Assembly: GCF_900100155.1 (NCBI RefSeq)
Contig: NZ_FMTP01000003.1
Coordinates: forward strand, 124,001 to 188,000
DNA: 64,000 bases
Origin: Ancylobacter rudongensis
GTDB taxonomy: Bacteria; Pseudomonadota; Alphaproteobacteria; Rhizobiales; Xanthobacteraceae
Reading direction: 5' to 3'
Positions 36,011 through 44,677 of this stretch are shown piece after piece (position 1 is the first letter of the stretch; every line of letters begins with the position of its first letter). Under the pieces are notes generated by a model. The model had not been told where the DNA came from and did no database searches. It saw only the letters and a list, made by a program, of their open reading frames with translations. The position numbers and the translations under genes are program-made.

Positions 36011-37168
36011 GTGACGAGTTTCGGCAGCGCAGAGAACGGTTCCGGCACGTCAGGCACGCCCTGGCGGGTCGGCGTGCTGTTCTCCCGCAAGGGGCACATG
36101 CGCGAGCCGGAAACCGAGCATTTCCGCGGTACCGCGCTCGCCATCGAGGAGATCAACCTCGCGGGCGGCGTGCTCGGCCGGCCGATCGAGCCGGTGTGCT
36201 ACGACCCGGAATCGAGCCCGGAGCTTTACCGCCGCTATGCCGAGCGGCTGCTGACCGAGGACGGCATCAGCACCATTTTCGGCTGCTGCACTTCCTCCTG
36301 CCGCAAGGCGATCCTCGCCACGGTGGAACGGCGCAACGCGCTGCTCTGGTACCCCTCGCTCTATGAGGGCTTCGAATATTCGCCGAACGTCATCTACACC
36401 GGCGCGGCGCCGAACCAGAACAGCCTGCAGCTCGCCCGCCATCTGCTCGCCCGCTTCGGGCCGCGCTTCTATCTCGTCGGCTCGGACTACATCTATCCCC
36501 GCGAATCCAACCGCATCATGCGCGACCTCGTCTCGCGCGAGGGCGGCGAGGTGGTGGCGGAAACCTATGTGCCGGAGCAGCCGCACGAGGACCAGATCCG
36601 CCGGGTGGTGGAGGATATCCGCCGCCGCGCGCCTTCCGTGGTGTTCTCCACCGTGGTCGGCCAGGGCGCGCATCTGCTCTACCGGCTGTTCCGCGAGGCC
36701 GGGCTCGACCCGCGCACCCTGCCGATCGCCAGCCTCACCATGTCGGAGGGTGAGATCCGCGCCATCGGGCCGGAACTGTGCGTCGGCCACATCACCTCGG
36801 CGCCGTATTTCTCTACCGTCGACACCCCGGCCAATCGCCGCTTCGTCGCCGCCTACCGCGCCCGTTTCGGCCGCGACGCGGCGGTGACGATGTATGCGGA
36901 AGCCGCCTATTTCCAGATCCACCTCTTCGCCGACGCGCTCAAGCGGGCGAAGTCGCTCGACACCCAGCGCCTGGTCGACGCCGCGCTCGGCACCGAATAT
37001 GACGCGCCGCAGGGCCGCATCCGCATCGACCCCGACAATAACCACACCTATCTCCTGCCGCGCATCGGCATGGTGAACGAGCATGGCGATTTCGACGTGG
37101 TGTGGGAGGCCAAGGCGCCGGTGAAGCCCGACCCCTATCTCGTCGACCACATCTATGACCATGCGTGA
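36011..37168 (+). CDS. amiC: AmiC-like cytoplasmic amide sensor, negative partner of AmiR (system 1)
   Basis: 385-aa type I periplasmic-binding-fold protein without a signal peptide, the same length as Pseudomonas AmiC. The ligand-pocket block WYPSLYEGFEYSPNVIYTGA closely follows the AmiC pattern. The GTG at 36011 gives the AmiC-like length; an upstream ATG at 35873 would add 46 low-complexity residues. AmiC holds AmiR inactive until an amide binds (family knowledge). It is followed 33 bp later by amiR and then by an antiterminator leader and a nitrilase gene. Confidence 0.9.
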   Translation: MTSFGSAENGSGTSGTPWRVGVLFSRKGHMREPETEHFRGTALAIEEINLAGGVLGRPIEPVCYDPESSPELYRRYAERLLTEDGISTIFGCCTSSCRKAILATVERRNALLWYPSLYEGFEYSPNVIYTGAAPNQNSLQLARHLLARFGPRFYLVGSDYIYPRESNRIMRDLVSREGGEVVAETYVPEQPHEDQIRRVVEDIRRRAPSVVFSTVVGQGAHLLYRLFREAGLDPRTLPIASLTMSEGEIRAIGPELCVGHITSAPYFSTVDTPANRRFVAAYRARFGRDAAVTMYAEAAYFQIHLFADALKRAKSLDTQRLVDAALGTEYDAPQGRIRIDPDNNHTYLLPRIGMVNEHGDFDVVWEAKAPVKPDPYLVDHIYDHA

Positions 37169-37201
37169 GCCGGCCCGCCAGACGGCGCGGAGGCGGCCGG
37201 C

Positions 37202-37816
37202 ATGAGCGCCTCGCAGCTGATCCAGAACCTGCGCAACACCCGCGTCGCCGTGGTGCATCCGCGCGACCAGGATGGCGACGATCTGGTGCGCCAGCTCCAG
37301 CGCATCGGCTGCCAGGTGCAGGTGGTGTGGCCGCCGCCCTCGCAGCTGCCGCTCCCGCTCGACGCGGTGTTCTTCCTGCTCGACCGCGACACCCGCAGCT
37401 CCATGCCGTGGCGCATGGCCGACCTCGCCATCGCCCATATCGCCATTGTCGACTATGAGAACCCGACTGTGCTGAAGGCGCTGCTGGATTCCAGCGCCCA
37501 TGGCGTGCTCGTGCGCCCGATCCGCGCTTCCGGCGTGCTCTCCAGCCTGGTGCTGGCGCTGTCGCAGCGCGGCTATGAGGGGCGGCTGCTGGCGAAGATC
37601 GGCAAGCTCGAAGACACGCTGCGCACCCGCCGCGACGTCGAGAAGGCGACGCGGCTCCTGATGGGCCTGCGCAATCTGTCCGAGGACGACGCCTACCAGT
37701 TCCTGCGCAAGCAGGCGACCGCCAAGCGGGTGCCGATCGGCACCATTGCCGGCTCGATCATCAACGCCCATGCGATGCTGGCCGAGCTTGATCGCGACGG
37801 CGAGCCGGACAAGTAA
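37202..37816 (+). CDS. amiR: AmiR-like ANTAR antiterminator (system 1)
   Basis: 204-aa regulator: a degenerate receiver domain (about 12-125), a coiled-coil linker and a C-terminal ANTAR RNA-binding domain (EKATRLLMGLRNLSEDDAYQF and LRKQATAKRVPIG, about 148-190). Pseudomonas AmiR is 196 aa. ANTAR proteins bind paired hexaloop hairpins in nascent RNA and prevent termination. The leader at 37927-38005, directly downstream, has such hairpins and a terminator, so it is the probable target. Confidence 0.92.
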   Translation: MSASQLIQNLRNTRVAVVHPRDQDGDDLVRQLQRIGCQVQVVWPPPSQLPLPLDAVFFLLDRDTRSSMPWRMADLAIAHIAIVDYENPTVLKALLDSSAHGVLVRPIRASGVLSSLVLALSQRGYEGRLLAKIGKLEDTLRTRRDVEKATRLLMGLRNLSEDDAYQFLRKQATAKRVPIGTIAGSIINAHAMLAELDRDGEPDK

Positions 37817-37873
37817 GCCTTGCTGCCTAACTCCTAGGCAAATGCGGCTGTGCCCTTAAGGCGTGCATTGTCG

Positions 37874-37904
37874 CTTGACAGGACCCCGCCGCTGCGCTTC
37901 CATA
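37874..37904 (+). promoter_or_regulatory. Possible promoter of the system 1 leader
   Basis: CTTGACA at 37874-37880 is a good -35; TCCATA at 37899-37904, 18 bp on, is a weak -10. A start near 37911 would make a leader RNA that contains both hairpins and the terminator. A separate stem-loop TGCCTA/TAGGCA (37824-37840) lies just after the amiR stop. Low confidence in the -10. Confidence 0.35.
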
Positions 37905-37926
37905 GGTCCAACGCTTCGTGAGCGTG

Positions 37927-37971
37927 GCGGCAGCGTTGCCGCTCAACATCCAGGCTATGCAGCCCTCGATG
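37927..37971 (+). promoter_or_regulatory. ANTAR target leader, paired hairpins (system 1)
   Basis: Hairpin 1: GCGGC (37927-37931), six-base loop AGCGTT, GCCGC (37938-37942); the loop has A at position 1 and G at position 4, the ANTAR consensus. Hairpin 2: CATC-C-AGG-CT (37947-37956), loop ATGC, then the paired 3' strand 37961-37971; counted as a hexaloop it is TATGCA, with G4 but T at position 1. The 3' strand of hairpin 2 uses the same bases as the 5' arm of the terminator at 37961, so the two structures exclude each other, as in antitermination. Confidence 0.65.
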
Positions 37972-38005
37972 GTGCCGAAAGGCACTGCCGGGGGCTTTTT
38001 GTTTT
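37961..38005 (+). terminator. Intrinsic terminator in the system 1 leader
   Basis: Outer stem AGCCCTCG (37961-37968) with CGGGGGCT (37989-37996), inner stem GGTGCC/GGCACT around a GAAA loop, then TTTTTGTTTT (37996-38005). It lies 42 bp before the nitrilase start, so it would stop the operon unless AmiR acts. Confidence 0.87.
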
Positions 38006-38046
38006 CACGCTGCGGACCGCCGCGGCGATCGCAGAGGTGTGCCTCC

Positions 38047-38916
38047 ATGCCGGTCTCAAGCCTTGTCCGCGTCGCCTGCATCCAGATGGAGCCGCGCTTC
38101 GGCGACACCAGCGCCAATGTCGCCCACTCGCTTGGTCTCATCGCCCGCGCGGCCGATGACGGCGCCAGGCTGATCGTGCTGCCGGAGCTGGCCAATACCG
38201 GCTACGTGTTCGAGACCCGCGAGGAGGCCTTCGCGCTGGCCGAGACCATTCCGGACGGGCCGACCTGCCTGGCCTGGGCGAAGATCGCGGCCGAGCGCGG
38301 CCTGCACATCGTCGCCGGCATCACCGAGCGCGAGGGCACGGCGCTCTACAACAGCGCTGTGGTGATCGGGCCGGAGGGCCATATCGGCACCTATCGGAAG
38401 ATGCATCTGTGGGGCAACGAGAACCTGTTCTTCGAGCCCGGCAATAACGGCTTCCCGGTGTTTCACACCGCGCTCGGGCGCATCGGCGTCGCCATCTGCT
38501 ACGATGGCTGGTTCCCCGAGACCTACCGGCTGCAGGCGTTGCAGGGCGCGGACATTGTCTGCGTGCCCACCAACTGGGTGCCGATCCCCGGCCAGGCGGA
38601 AGGCCGCGAGGCGATGGCCAACATCCTCGCCATGGCCGCCGCCCATTCCAACTCGCTCTATATCGCCTGCGCCGACCGAATCGGCACCGAGCGCGGCCAG
38701 CCCTTCGAGGGCCAGAGCCTCATCGTCGGCTACACCGGCTGGCCCGAAGCCGGCCCCGCCAGCCGCACCGGCGAGGAAATCGTCTCGGCCGAGATCGACC
38801 TCGGCGCCGCCCGCCGGGCCCGCAACTGGAACGACTTCAACCAGGTGCTGCGCGACCGGCGCACCGATGTCTATGCCGAGATGCTCGGCTCCGACATTTC
38901 CCGGGGCTGGTACTGA
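38047..38916 (+). CDS. Nitrilase-superfamily carbon-nitrogen hydrolase
   Basis: 289-aa amidase of the nitrilase fold with a complete Glu-Lys-Cys triad: Glu in VLPELANTGYVF, Lys in YRKMHLWGNE, Cys in VAICYDGWFPE. It is shorter than the true aliphatic amidase AmiE (about 346 aa) and looks more like N-carbamoylputrescine amidase or beta-ureidopropionase-type members. The ATG at 38047 directly follows the leader terminator. It is the first enzyme of the AmiR-controlled operon, so its substrate is probably the AmiC ligand (inference). Confidence 0.9.
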   Translation: MPVSSLVRVACIQMEPRFGDTSANVAHSLGLIARAADDGARLIVLPELANTGYVFETREEAFALAETIPDGPTCLAWAKIAAERGLHIVAGITEREGTALYNSAVVIGPEGHIGTYRKMHLWGNENLFFEPGNNGFPVFHTALGRIGVAICYDGWFPETYRLQALQGADIVCVPTNWVPIPGQAEGREAMANILAMAAAHSNSLYIACADRIGTERGQPFEGQSLIVGYTGWPEAGPASRTGEEIVSAEIDLGAARRARNWNDFNQVLRDRRTDVYAEMLGSDISRGWY

Positions 38917-38973
38917 GCCGGCCCCGCTCCGCCCTCCACCCCAACAAGAACCGCAACCTTCCGGAGAAAGCCT

Positions 38974-40131
38974 ATGTCCCGTAGCTCCCTGCTGATGGCC
39001 GGCGTGTTCGCCGCCGGCCTGCTCGCCGGCCCGGCGCTCGCCGCCGACGACACCATCACCATCGGCATTCCCGTCGGCCTGTCCGGCGCCAATTCGGTGG
39101 TCGCCCCCTCCGTCGTCCAGTCCGCCGAGCTGGCGGTGGAAGAGATCAACGCCAAGGGCGGCATCCTCGGCAAGAAGGTGGTGCTGGAAGTCGCCGACGA
39201 CGCCTCCGGCGCGGCCGGCGCGCAGAAGGCCTTCGATTCGCTGATCTTCCAGAAGAAGGTCGACGCGCTGATCTCGATGGAGACCTCGGCCGCCCGCAAT
39301 GCCGGCCTGCCGATCGTCAATCGCGGCAAGGTGCCCTACATCTACACCTCGTTCTATGAGGGCCGCTCCTGCAGCCCCTACATGTATGTGAACGCCTGGG
39401 TGCCCGACCAGCAGGTCGCCCCGATCGTCGACTTCTTCAACAAGGAAGGCGCCAAGACCTACTTCCTGATCGGCTCGGACTACGCCTTCGGCCGCGGCAT
39501 GCTCGCCTTCACCAAGGAATATATCGAGAAGACCGGCGGCAAGATCGTCGGCGACGAATACGCGCCGATGGACGCTACCGACTGGACCGCCATCCTCTCC
39601 AAGGTGAAGGCCGCCAACCCGGACGCCATCATCACCTCCACCGCCGGCGGCGCGCCGAACGTGACCCTGACCAAGCAGCTGCGCGCGGCGGGCATCAAGT
39701 CGCTCTATGGCAACCTGGCCGTGGATGAAGGCACCGCCAAGTCGATGGGCCCGGATGCCGAGGGCATCTACATCGCCGGCTCCTACTTCACCAATATCGA
39801 CACCCCCGCCAACAAGGCCTTCCTCGCCGCGATGGAGAAGAAGTTCGGCGCCGACCTGAAGACCCCGAACGACCTCTCCGTGCCGGAATATGAGGCCGTC
39901 TACGCCTACAAGGCCGCGGTGGAGAAGGCCGGCACGACCGACGCCGCCAAGGTGATCCCGGCGCTGGCCGAGGTCGCGGTGGAAGGCCCGCGCGGCACCA
40001 TCATCATGAACAAGCAGCGCCACGCGCCGCTGACCATGTATCTCGGCCAGGTGAAGGGCGACGGCTCGGTGAGCATCATCTCCACCTTCAAGGACGTCGA
40101 TCCCGGCGAGCAGTGCCCGAAGCTGAAGTGA
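38974..40131 (+). CDS. Periplasmic binding protein, Liv/amide type
   Basis: 385-aa type I binding protein with a signal peptide (MSRSSLLMAGVFAAGLLAGPALAAD). The body is of the LivJ/UrtA kind (ITIGIPVGLSGANSVVAPS, AVEEINAKGGILGKKV). The pocket block YTSFYEGRSCSPYMYVN shares the YEG core with both AmiC-like sensors, which suggests that sensor and transporter recognise related ligands. GGAGA precedes the ATG. It is followed by a 371-bp gap and then by the permease genes. Confidence 0.92.
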   Translation: MSRSSLLMAGVFAAGLLAGPALAADDTITIGIPVGLSGANSVVAPSVVQSAELAVEEINAKGGILGKKVVLEVADDASGAAGAQKAFDSLIFQKKVDALISMETSAARNAGLPIVNRGKVPYIYTSFYEGRSCSPYMYVNAWVPDQQVAPIVDFFNKEGAKTYFLIGSDYAFGRGMLAFTKEYIEKTGGKIVGDEYAPMDATDWTAILSKVKAANPDAIITSTAGGAPNVTLTKQLRAAGIKSLYGNLAVDEGTAKSMGPDAEGIYIAGSYFTNIDTPANKAFLAAMEKKFGADLKTPNDLSVPEYEAVYAYKAAVEKAGTTDAAKVIPALAEVAVEGPRGTIIMNKQRHAPLTMYLGQVKGDGSVSIISTFKDVDPGEQCPKLK

Positions 40132-40502
40132 GCCCATCCGCGTGAACCACCCGCCTCTCGCCATCGCGACGAGGCGAGTGCGACGTGCGGGGTGAGCGGC
40201 GGCGGCTTTCGTGCCCGCCCGCCAATGCCCCTCGCCCCCTCCCCGCCGGGAGAGGGGCGCCCACTTCTCCGCGCGGCCCGATCCTTGCTGCGCGGCTCCC
40301 ACCCTCCTCGTGAGGCGACCGGCACCGCCGGGCTTTGAGGGATACGCGTCCCCGACGCGCGCCTCTGTACCGGCATCCTTCGCGGCGCGCGGAGCCTGTC
40401 CTCGGGCTTGCCAGAGGCAAGACCCGTGGGCGCGCACCTCAGGATGACGTGTCCTCGGATTCACTTACCGACCCGCCGTGCCTCAAACCCAAGGACTTCC
40501 GC
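40132..40502. repeat. Intergenic repeat region inside the Liv-type operon
   Basis: 371 bp between the binding protein and permease genes with no supported gene. It contains the hairpin GCCCCCTCCCCG/CCGGGAGAGGGGC (40234-40258) and a 75-bp element that begins CATCCTTCGCGGCGCG (40374) and ends CACCTCAGGATGACG (about 40449). These resemble palindromic elements common in Rhizobiales genomes. The hairpins may lower expression of the permease genes relative to the binding protein (inference). Confidence 0.65.
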
Positions 40503-41339
40503 ATGATCGGCCAGATGCTGGACATCGTGACCACCGCCGCCATCCTCTATGCGGTCGCGACCGGGCTGCTGCTCGTGTTCGGCGTCATGAAGATCATCAA
40601 TTTCGCCCATGGGGGGCTGATGACGCTGGGCGGCTATGCCGCGCTCCTCACCACCCAGGCCGGGCTGAACCCCTGGCTGGCCATTCCCGCCGCCGCGCTG
40701 TTCGGCGGCGTGGTCGGCATGGCGATCGAACGCTTCGTCGTCCGCCCGCTCTATAACCGTCCGCTCGACGCCATCCTCGCCACCTGGGGCCTGTCGATCA
40801 TCATCGGCCAGCTCATCACCATCGCCTTCGGCCGTGGGGTTCAGTTCGCGCAATCGCCGCTCAACGGCACGCTGGACCTGTGGGGCGAGAGCTATTCCGC
40901 CTACCGCCTCGCTCTGGTCGGCATCGCCGCCGTGCTCGGCATCGGCCTCACCGCGCTGCTTCAGGGCACGCGGCTGGGGCTGGAGACGCGGGCGGTGATC
41001 ATGAACGAGGATCTGGCGCGCGGGCTCGGCATCAATAGCGGGCTGGTGCGCTTTCTCACCTTCACCCTCGGCTCGGCGCTGGCGGGCGTGGCCGGTGCAC
41101 TCATCACCCCGCTGTCGAGCGTCGACCCGGCCATGGGCGTGCCCTGGCTGGTCAACGCCTTCATGCTGGTGCTGGTGTCAGGCGCCTCGCTGGTCAGCCT
41201 GCTGTTCGCCTGCCTGGTGCTGGGCGGGGCGCAGGTGCTGGTCGCCACCCATTTCAGCCCGGTTCTCGGAGGTCTCACCATCGCCGTGCTCGCCGCCATC
41301 ATCCTGCGCATCCGTCCTCAGGGGTTCGCCCGTGACTGA
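40503..41339 (+). CDS. Branched-chain-type ABC permease (LivH family)
   Basis: 278-aa inner-membrane permease with eight hydrophobic segments. LivH marks are GVMKIINFAHGGLMTLGGYAA near residue 27 and RPLYNRPLDAILATWGLS. The ATG at 40503 follows the repeat region; the frame upstream is open but has no domain. It overlaps the next gene by 8 bases. Confidence 0.92.
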   Translation: MIGQMLDIVTTAAILYAVATGLLLVFGVMKIINFAHGGLMTLGGYAALLTTQAGLNPWLAIPAAALFGGVVGMAIERFVVRPLYNRPLDAILATWGLSIIIGQLITIAFGRGVQFAQSPLNGTLDLWGESYSAYRLALVGIAAVLGIGLTALLQGTRLGLETRAVIMNEDLARGLGINSGLVRFLTFTLGSALAGVAGALITPLSSVDPAMGVPWLVNAFMLVLVSGASLVSLLFACLVLGGAQVLVATHFSPVLGGLTIAVLAAIILRIRPQGFARD

Positions 41340-43161
41340 AGCGCGCCGCCTTTCCCTCATCCTCGTCGTCGCCCTGCTCGCACTCGCGGCGATCTTCGCC
41401 GGGCCCTATGTGCTCGACACCTATTCGGTCAACGTGCTCACCCGCTCGCTGCTCTATGCGGCGGTGGCGCTGACGGTGGACCTGCTCTGGGGCTTTCTCG
41501 GCATCCTCACCTTCGGCCAGTCGGTGTTCTTCGCCTGCGGCGCCTATGCGGCCGGCCTCGTCTCCACCCATATGGACTTCTCCACCTCCAACGCCTTCCT
41601 GGCGCTGGGGCTGGGCGTCGGCGGCGCGCTGCTGGTCGCCGCCATCGTCGGCTGGCTCGCCTTCTGGCACGGCGCCTCGGCGCTCTATGCCTCGGTCATC
41701 ACGCTGGTGCTGCCGATCGTGGCGACGCAGCTGCTCTACTCGGGGGGCACCTTCACCGGCTCGTCGAGCGGCCTCTCCGGCTTCATGAGCTTCGACCTGT
41801 CGATGGAAGCCTGGTTCTGGCTCTCGGGCAGCTTTCTCGTGGGAGTGACGACGCTCGCCTATATCTTCGTCAAGAGCGATGCCGGCCGCCTGCTGGTGGC
41901 GGTGCGCGAGAATGAGCAGCGCTGCAAATATCTCGGCCTCGATACCTCGCGGCTGAAGATCCTGGTCTATCTCGCCTGCGCCGCCATCGCCGCCATCGCC
42001 GGCTATATCTATGCCGGCTATGCCATGGTGGTGGCGCCGGAACTCGCCGGCTTCGTCTTCGGCACCGAGCTGGTGATCTGGACCGCGCTCGGCGGGCGCG
42101 GCACGCTGCTCGGCCCGGTGTTCGGGGCACTGATCGTCGACTATGAGAGCGCCCAGCTCGCCGGCGATTATCCCTTCGTCTGGCAGCTCATCATCGGCAC
42201 GCTGTTCGTGCTTGTCATCGTCGCCTTCCCGCGTGGCCTGCTGCCTGTGGTGTTCGATGTGCCGCGCAAGCTGCTCGGACTCCTCCGCCCGCGCCCCACC
42301 ACGCCGGCGACATCGGTGACGCTCTCCACCCTCGATCCCGCCGACGCCCAGGGCGTCGAGCCGGGTGAGGGGGCGGCGCTCATGGTGGCCGGCGTGGTCA
42401 AGCGCTTCGGCAGCCTCACCGTGCTGGAGGGCATCGATTTCGAGGCGAGAGCCGGCGAACTGGTCAGCCTTGTCGGCCCCAATGGCGCCGGCAAGACCAC
42501 GCTGATGCGCTGCATCGCCGATGGCGCCGAGCGCACCTCCGGCTCCATCCACGTCAATGGCTACGACATCGGCCGCAAGCCGCCGGAGGCCTGCGTCGCG
42601 CTCGGCGTCGGCCGCAAGTTCCAGATGGCCAATGTGTTCGAGACGCTGACCGTCGCGCAATGCCTGCAGATCGCCCGCGTCCGCCATGACCGTCCCTCGG
42701 TCTGGCGCCGCGCGCAGGACCTGCAGCTGCCGCAAGCGGCGATGCATGTGCTGGCCACCACCGGGCTGGACAAGCAGCTGTCCACCCCGGCGCATCTGCT
42801 CTCGCACGGCATGAAGCAGGCGCTGGAACTCTCCATGGTGCTGGCGCTGGAGCCGCGCGTGCTGCTGCTGGACGAGCCGACCGCCGGCCTCACCAAGACC
42901 GAGCGGATGCAGATCGGCGCCATCCTGATCGACCTCGCGAAGAAGCAGGGCCTGTGCGTGCTGCTGGTCGAGCATGATCTCGACTTCGTGCGCGAGATTT
43001 CCTCGCGCGTCATCGTGCTGCACCAGGGCCGCATCGTGCTGGACGGCTCGGTGGAGGAGGTGGTGGCCTCCGAGCTGGTCAAGCAGGTTTATGCCGGCTC
43101 CGGCCATGCCGGAATCGATCACGAGACGGCCCCCTCCCCGAGCCAGGAGATGCCGGCATGA
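41332..43161 (+). CDS. Fused Liv-type permease-ATPase (LivM-LivG)
   Basis: 609-aa fusion. Residues 1-315 are a LivM permease (LLWGFLGILTFGQSVFFACG, ENEQRCKYLGLDTSRLK). A Thr/Pro/Asp-rich linker at about 320-350 leads to a LivG ATPase with Walker A at 382-389 (GPNGAGKT), signature LSHGMKQALELSM and Walker B LLLDEPTAGL. GTG at 41332 overlaps the LivH stop by 8 bases. In most Liv systems these are two genes; the second importer in this window keeps them separate. The frame is continuous with no sign of a sequencing join. Confidence 0.9.
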   Translation: MTEARRLSLILVVALLALAAIFAGPYVLDTYSVNVLTRSLLYAAVALTVDLLWGFLGILTFGQSVFFACGAYAAGLVSTHMDFSTSNAFLALGLGVGGALLVAAIVGWLAFWHGASALYASVITLVLPIVATQLLYSGGTFTGSSSGLSGFMSFDLSMEAWFWLSGSFLVGVTTLAYIFVKSDAGRLLVAVRENEQRCKYLGLDTSRLKILVYLACAAIAAIAGYIYAGYAMVVAPELAGFVFGTELVIWTALGGRGTLLGPVFGALIVDYESAQLAGDYPFVWQLIIGTLFVLVIVAFPRGLLPVVFDVPRKLLGLLRPRPTTPATSVTLSTLDPADAQGVEPGEGAALMVAGVVKRFGSLTVLEGIDFEARAGELVSLVGPNGAGKTTLMRCIADGAERTSGSIHVNGYDIGRKPPEACVALGVGRKFQMANVFETLTVAQCLQIARVRHDRPSVWRRAQDLQLPQAAMHVLATTGLDKQLSTPAHLLSHGMKQALELSMVLALEPRVLLLDEPTAGLTKTERMQIGAILIDLAKKQGLCVLLVEHDLDFVREISSRVIVLHQGRIVLDGSVEEVVASELVKQVYAGSGHAGIDHETAPSPSQEMPA

Positions 43162-43856
43162 ACGCCCTCTCGGTCGACAATCTCTCCAGCGGCTATGCCG
43201 GCGCGGTGGTGCTGCGCGAGGTCAGCCTGTCCCTCGCACCGGGCGAAATCCTCGCCGTGCTGGGCAAGAACGGCATGGGCAAGTCCACCCTGCTGAAAGC
43301 GGTGATGGGCTTCCTGCCGAAGATGACCGGCACGGTGGCCATATCCGGCAGCGAGGCAACAAAGCTCTCCCCGCACCGCGTGGCGCGGCTGGGGGTGGGC
43401 TATGTCGCGCAGGAAAAGGCGCTGTTCCAGGATATGAGCGTGGAGGAAAACCTGCGCCTCGCCGTGCGGCGCCCGGATTTTGAAGCCGCGCTGGCCGAGG
43501 TGGAAGCCTCCTTCCCCTTCCTGCTGCAGCGCCTCAAGCAGCGCGCCGGCACGCTGTCCGGCGGCGAGCAGAAAATGCTGCTCATGGCCCGCTCGCTGGC
43601 GACGGGGGCGAAGCTGCTGCTGATCGACGAGATCACCGAGGGGCTTCAGCCCTCCGTCATCGACCGGCTGGCCGGGGTCATCCGCAGCGCCCGCGACCGG
43701 CACGGCACCACCATGCTCCTGGTCGAGCAGCATCTGCCCTTCGCGCTCGCCGTGGCCGATCGCTGGGCGGTGCTGGACCGCGGCGAGATCGCCGAGACCG
43801 GCGCCACCTCCGAGCCGGAGTCCCGCGCGCGGGTGCTGAAACACTTAAGCGTGTGA
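43158..43856 (+). CDS. Branched-chain-type ABC ATPase (LivF family)
   Basis: 232-aa ATPase with Walker A GKNGMGKST near residue 36, signature LSGGEQKMLLMARSL, Walker B LLLIDEITEGLQP and the switch histidine in LVEQH. Walker B carries Glu-Ile in place of Glu-Pro. The ATG overlaps the fusion gene stop by 4 bases. Completes the system 1 importer. Confidence 0.92.
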   Translation: MNALSVDNLSSGYAGAVVLREVSLSLAPGEILAVLGKNGMGKSTLLKAVMGFLPKMTGTVAISGSEATKLSPHRVARLGVGYVAQEKALFQDMSVEENLRLAVRRPDFEAALAEVEASFPFLLQRLKQRAGTLSGGEQKMLLMARSLATGAKLLLIDEITEGLQPSVIDRLAGVIRSARDRHGTTMLLVEQHLPFALAVADRWAVLDRGEIAETGATSEPESRARVLKHLSV

Positions 43857-43866
43857 GGAACCCGGC

Positions 43867-44598
43867 ATGACCTTCTCCATCGTCGCCCGCTGCCCCGCCT
43901 CCGGCCTGCTCGGCGTCGCGGTGGCGACCGCCGTGCCGGCGGTGGGCTCCATGTGCCCGTTCACCCGGGCAAAAGTGGGCGCCGCCTCCACCCAGTCCTG
44001 GGTGAACCCCTATCTGGCGCTCGGCGTGCTCGACGCCATCGCCGGCGGGCACGGCGCCCGCGCCGCGCTTGAGGGCGCGTTGGCGGCGGACGCCGCGCGC
44101 GAGCTGCGCCAGATCGGGGTGGTGGATCACGCGGGCGAAGCGGCCGCCTTCACCGGCGCGCAGTGCACGCCCTGGTGCGGGCAGGAGATCGGCGACGGTT
44201 TTGCCGTGCAGGGCAACATGCTCACCGGACCCGAGGTGATCGACGCCATGGCGAGCGCCTTCCGCGCCAGCGCGGGGCAGAGGCTCGACGAGCGTCTGAT
44301 GCGGGCAATGGAAGCGGGCGATCGGGCCGGCGGCGACAAGCGCGGCCGGCAATCGGCCAGCCTGCGGGTGCAGGGCGCGGAGGATTATTGCGCCCTCGAT
44401 CTGCGCGTTGACGAGCATCCCCAGCCCGTCACCGAGCTGCGCCGGGTGCTGGAGATCGCCCGGCTGCAACTCGTGCCGTTCGTCGAGGGCATGCCCCGGC
44501 GCGGGGTCAAGGCCGGCCCGGCGCCGGAATCCGTTACCTCAATGCTTGCGCTCGCCCCGCCGGAACGGCCGGGCGGCGGCGGCAGCGGGCCGGGCTGA
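43867..44598 (+). CDS. DUF1028 family protein (Ntn-hydrolase-like)
   Basis: 243-aa protein that starts MTFSIVARCPASGLLGVAVATAVPAVGSMCPF, the classic DUF1028 beginning, followed by GAASTQSWVNPYLA and GFAVQGNML. The family has a predicted Ntn-hydrolase fold but no settled function. The last gene of the system 1 operon (10 bp after livF), followed by a terminator; the location suggests a role in amide or ureide breakdown. Confidence 0.88.
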   Translation: MTFSIVARCPASGLLGVAVATAVPAVGSMCPFTRAKVGAASTQSWVNPYLALGVLDAIAGGHGARAALEGALAADAARELRQIGVVDHAGEAAAFTGAQCTPWCGQEIGDGFAVQGNMLTGPEVIDAMASAFRASAGQRLDERLMRAMEAGDRAGGDKRGRQSASLRVQGAEDYCALDLRVDEHPQPVTELRRVLEIARLQLVPFVEGMPRRGVKAGPAPESVTSMLALAPPERPGGGGSGPG

Positions 44599-44616
44599 AT
44601 CGGCGGCCACGAAAAA

Positions 44617-44649
44617 TGGCGGCCCCTTGCGGGACCGCCACTCTTTTTC
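44617..44649. terminator. Bidirectional intrinsic terminator
   Basis: TGGCGG (44617-44622) pairs with CCGCCA (44635-44640), with inner CCC/GGG. It is preceded by GAAAAA and followed by CTCTTTTTC. It sits between the convergent DUF1028 gene and the small secreted protein gene and can serve both. Confidence 0.85.
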
Positions 44650-44677
44650 AACGCACGCCCTCGGAAGAGGGCCGCAC

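Noticed and set aside
38056-40464. 802-codon minus-strand frame across the nitrilase and binding-protein genes
   Set aside because: Antisense shadow of two clear families on the plus strand; no motif or credible start.
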